DNA of 64,000 nt from an uncultured Eubacteriales bacterium (lineage in GTDB: Bacteria > Bacillota > Clostridia > Oscillospirales > Oscillospiraceae). The first letter of the stretch is position 1. Each line of letters starts with the position of its first letter. The position numbers and the translations under genes were made by a program. The stretch spans positions 1,304,278-1,368,277 of the forward strand of contig LT599017.1 of assembly GCA_900079765.1 (NCBI GenBank), written 5' to 3'. Under the pieces are notes generated by a model. The model saw only the letters and a list, made by a program, of their open reading frames with translations, made no database searches and was not told the origin of the DNA. Positions 62,669-64,000 of the stretch are shown piece after piece.

Positions 62669-64000
62669 ACGAAGGGCCGGGGTCTGTCTTCTTTTGGCCG
62701 CCGCTCTGCTGCTGGGGCTGGGGCTTTTCACCTTCCGGTTCTTCACCAGCGGGGGCAAGTGGGTCTCCTTCGCGGCCAACCGCCATCTCTATAACAGCAA
62801 GGGCCAGCTCTCCGTAGGCCGGGTGCTGGACCGGGACGGGGACGTGCTGGCCTGGACGGACGACGCGGGCAGCCGCCACTATTACGAGAACAAAGCTGTG
62901 AGGGAGGCCACTCTCCATGCCGTGGGAGACGGCGAGGGGAAGATCGGCACCGGGGCCCTGGTGGCCTTTGCCGACAAGCTCTCGGGCTATAACCCCTTCA
63001 CTGGGGTCTACACCCCCCTGGGCACCGGCAACGACCTCTACCTCACCCTGGACGCCCGGTATAACTACATCGCCTATAACGCCCTGGGCGGCAAGAAGGG
63101 GGCCGTGGGGGTCTACAACTACAAGACCGGGGAGATCCTCTGTATGGTCTCCGCCCCCGCCTACGACCCGGAAAACCCGCCCGTTATTGAGGATGGGGAC
63201 GAGCGGTACGAGGGGGCCTACCTCAACCGTTTCCTCTCGGGCACCTTCGTCCCCGGCTCGGTCTTCAAGACTGTGACGCTGGCAGCCGCCATTGATAACA
63301 TTCCCGATCTGATGGACCGCACCTGGACCTGCACCGGCTCCGTCCAGGTAGGCGGGGACGTGGTGACCTGTCCGGTGGCCCACGGGGAAGTGGACATCCA
63401 CAGCGCCTTAGCCAAGTCCTGCAACAGCGTCTTTGCCCTCCTGGCGTCCGAGCTGGGCGGCCCCATGCTGGAGCAGTACGCCCAGCAGGCCGGGCTTACC
63501 TCCCGCTACCAGGTCAGCGGCATCAAAACCGCCGCCGGGCGGGTAGACCTCTCTCAGGCTACCGTCAACCAGCTTGGCTGGGCAGGGGTGGGGCAGTATA
63601 ACGACGCGGTGAACCCCTGCGCCCTTATGGTCTATATGGGGGCTATTGCCAACGGCGGCAGCGCCGCCGTGCCCCGGCTCATCCTCAAGACCGAGAACTC
63701 CCTGGGCCTCAACACTTCCCTCCAGTGGAAGAGCAGCTCGCCCCGGCTCATCGCGGCCTCCACGGCCAAGACCCTGGCCGACATGATGGCCCGCAACGTC
63801 ACCGACACCTACGGAGCGGGCCGTTTCCCCAATATGGACATCTGCGCCAAGTCGGGCACCGCCGAGGTGGGCGGCGGAAAGGCCCCCAACGCCTGGTTCG
63901 CCGGGTTCCTGCGAAACCCCGACACGCCCTATGCCTTCGTGGTCCTGGTGGAGAACGGCGGCGGCGGCGCCGACGTGGCCGGTACCGTGGCGGCGAAGGT
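62655..64000 (+). CDS. Penicillin-binding protein, transpeptidase (partial)
   Basis: 448 residues visible; cut by the right edge. TM near the N-terminus (GVCLLLAAALLLGLGLFTF), small N-terminal region, then motifs GSVFKT (SxxK, near 200), KSCNS (SxN, near 254) and AKSGTAE (KSG, near 398). A class B PBP pairing with the SEDS polymerase encoded just upstream. The small N-terminal part makes it closer to PbpA/SpoVD-short forms than to full PBP2. Confidence 0.9.
   Translation, partial: MKKIERRAGVCLLLAAALLLGLGLFTFRFFTSGGKWVSFAANRHLYNSKGQLSVGRVLDRDGDVLAWTDDAGSRHYYENKAVREATLHAVGDGEGKIGTGALVAFADKLSGYNPFTGVYTPLGTGNDLYLTLDARYNYIAYNALGGKKGAVGVYNYKTGEILCMVSAPAYDPENPPVIEDGDERYEGAYLNRFLSGTFVPGSVFKTVTLAAAIDNIPDLMDRTWTCTGSVQVGGDVVTCPVAHGEVDIHSALAKSCNSVFALLASELGGPMLEQYAQQAGLTSRYQVSGIKTAAGRVDLSQATVNQLGWAGVGQYNDAVNPCALMVYMGAIANGGSAAVPRLILKTENSLGLNTSLQWKSSSPRLIAASTAKTLADMMARNVTDTYGAGRFPNMDICAKSGTAEVGGGKAPNAWFAGFLRNPDTPYAFVVLVENGGGGADVAGTVAAK

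Overview
The window looks like part of a GC-rich Firmicutes chromosome, most likely an Oscillospiraceae-type gut anaerobe (Flavonifractor or Pseudoflavonifractor relatives). The clues are strong Shine-Dalgarno sites, SleB-type hydrolases, an IscR-like Rrf2 regulator, copper-amine-oxidase-like wall domains and Firmicutes phage genes. The genus is inferred from style, not from a search.

Positions 1-19.9 kb hold an array of polymorphic toxin/immunity cassettes. Two long genes (2713-5307 and 10708-13683) encode proteins with proline-rich N-termini, coiled segments, hydrophobic glycine/alanine-rich segments, a shared linker (core DISGENG) and a variable AT-rich C-terminal toxin domain. Each is followed by a small immunity-like gene. 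Around them lie 5'-truncated copies of the same gene body with other toxin tips (nucleotidyltransferase, ParB-like and others), toxin stubs with their immunity genes, two kptA-type RNA 2'-phosphotransferase genes and an IS110 element. A hairpin/terminator repeat (core GAGGCCGAYYGACACCG) occurs nine times, usually after an immunity gene. A larger block (terminator, gene remnant, promoter TTTTCA-N17-TATGAT, second terminator) stands in front of both full toxin genes and again in front of the phage structural operon.

Positions 19.9-36.5 kb hold a short-tailed-phage-like virion operon: small membrane protein, portal, scaffold, capsid with an Ig-like tip, connector, tail hub, collagen-like fibre, glycosidase/amidase, holin, a Gln-rich ejection-type protein, then a broken ejection-type gene whose downstream ORF ends in a TNT-type NAD glycohydrolase domain with its immunity gene. 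No terminase, integrase or DNA polymerase is visible. The shared promoter block and gene architecture suggest that the toxins are phage late proteins, possibly packaged or ejected with the virion, with neighbouring partial copies as a reservoir of alternative tips.

Positions 36.5-39.9 kb carry a methyltransferase behind an apparent transcription attenuator, a MerR/TipAS-type regulator with a 19-bp-spacer promoter, and two small genes. Positions 39.9-43.8 kb hold a leftward early phage module (helicase-loader-like, SSB, zinc-ribbon, two HTH proteins), operator-like repeats, and a cI-type repressor fused out of frame to an ImmA protease remnant, then a membrane protein.

From 43.9 kb the content is ordinary chromosome: secreted trypsin-like protease, MerR/GyrI regulator, TetR-thioesterase pair, ABC transporter with a very large coiled-coil FtsX permease, MBL hydrolase, a Tet(M)-like GTPase fused to a Rae1-type NYN nuclease domain, Rrf2 regulator, aldose epimerase, two cortex/wall hydrolases behind WalR-like boxes, and an FHA-FtsW protein overlapping a penicillin-binding protein cut by the right edge.
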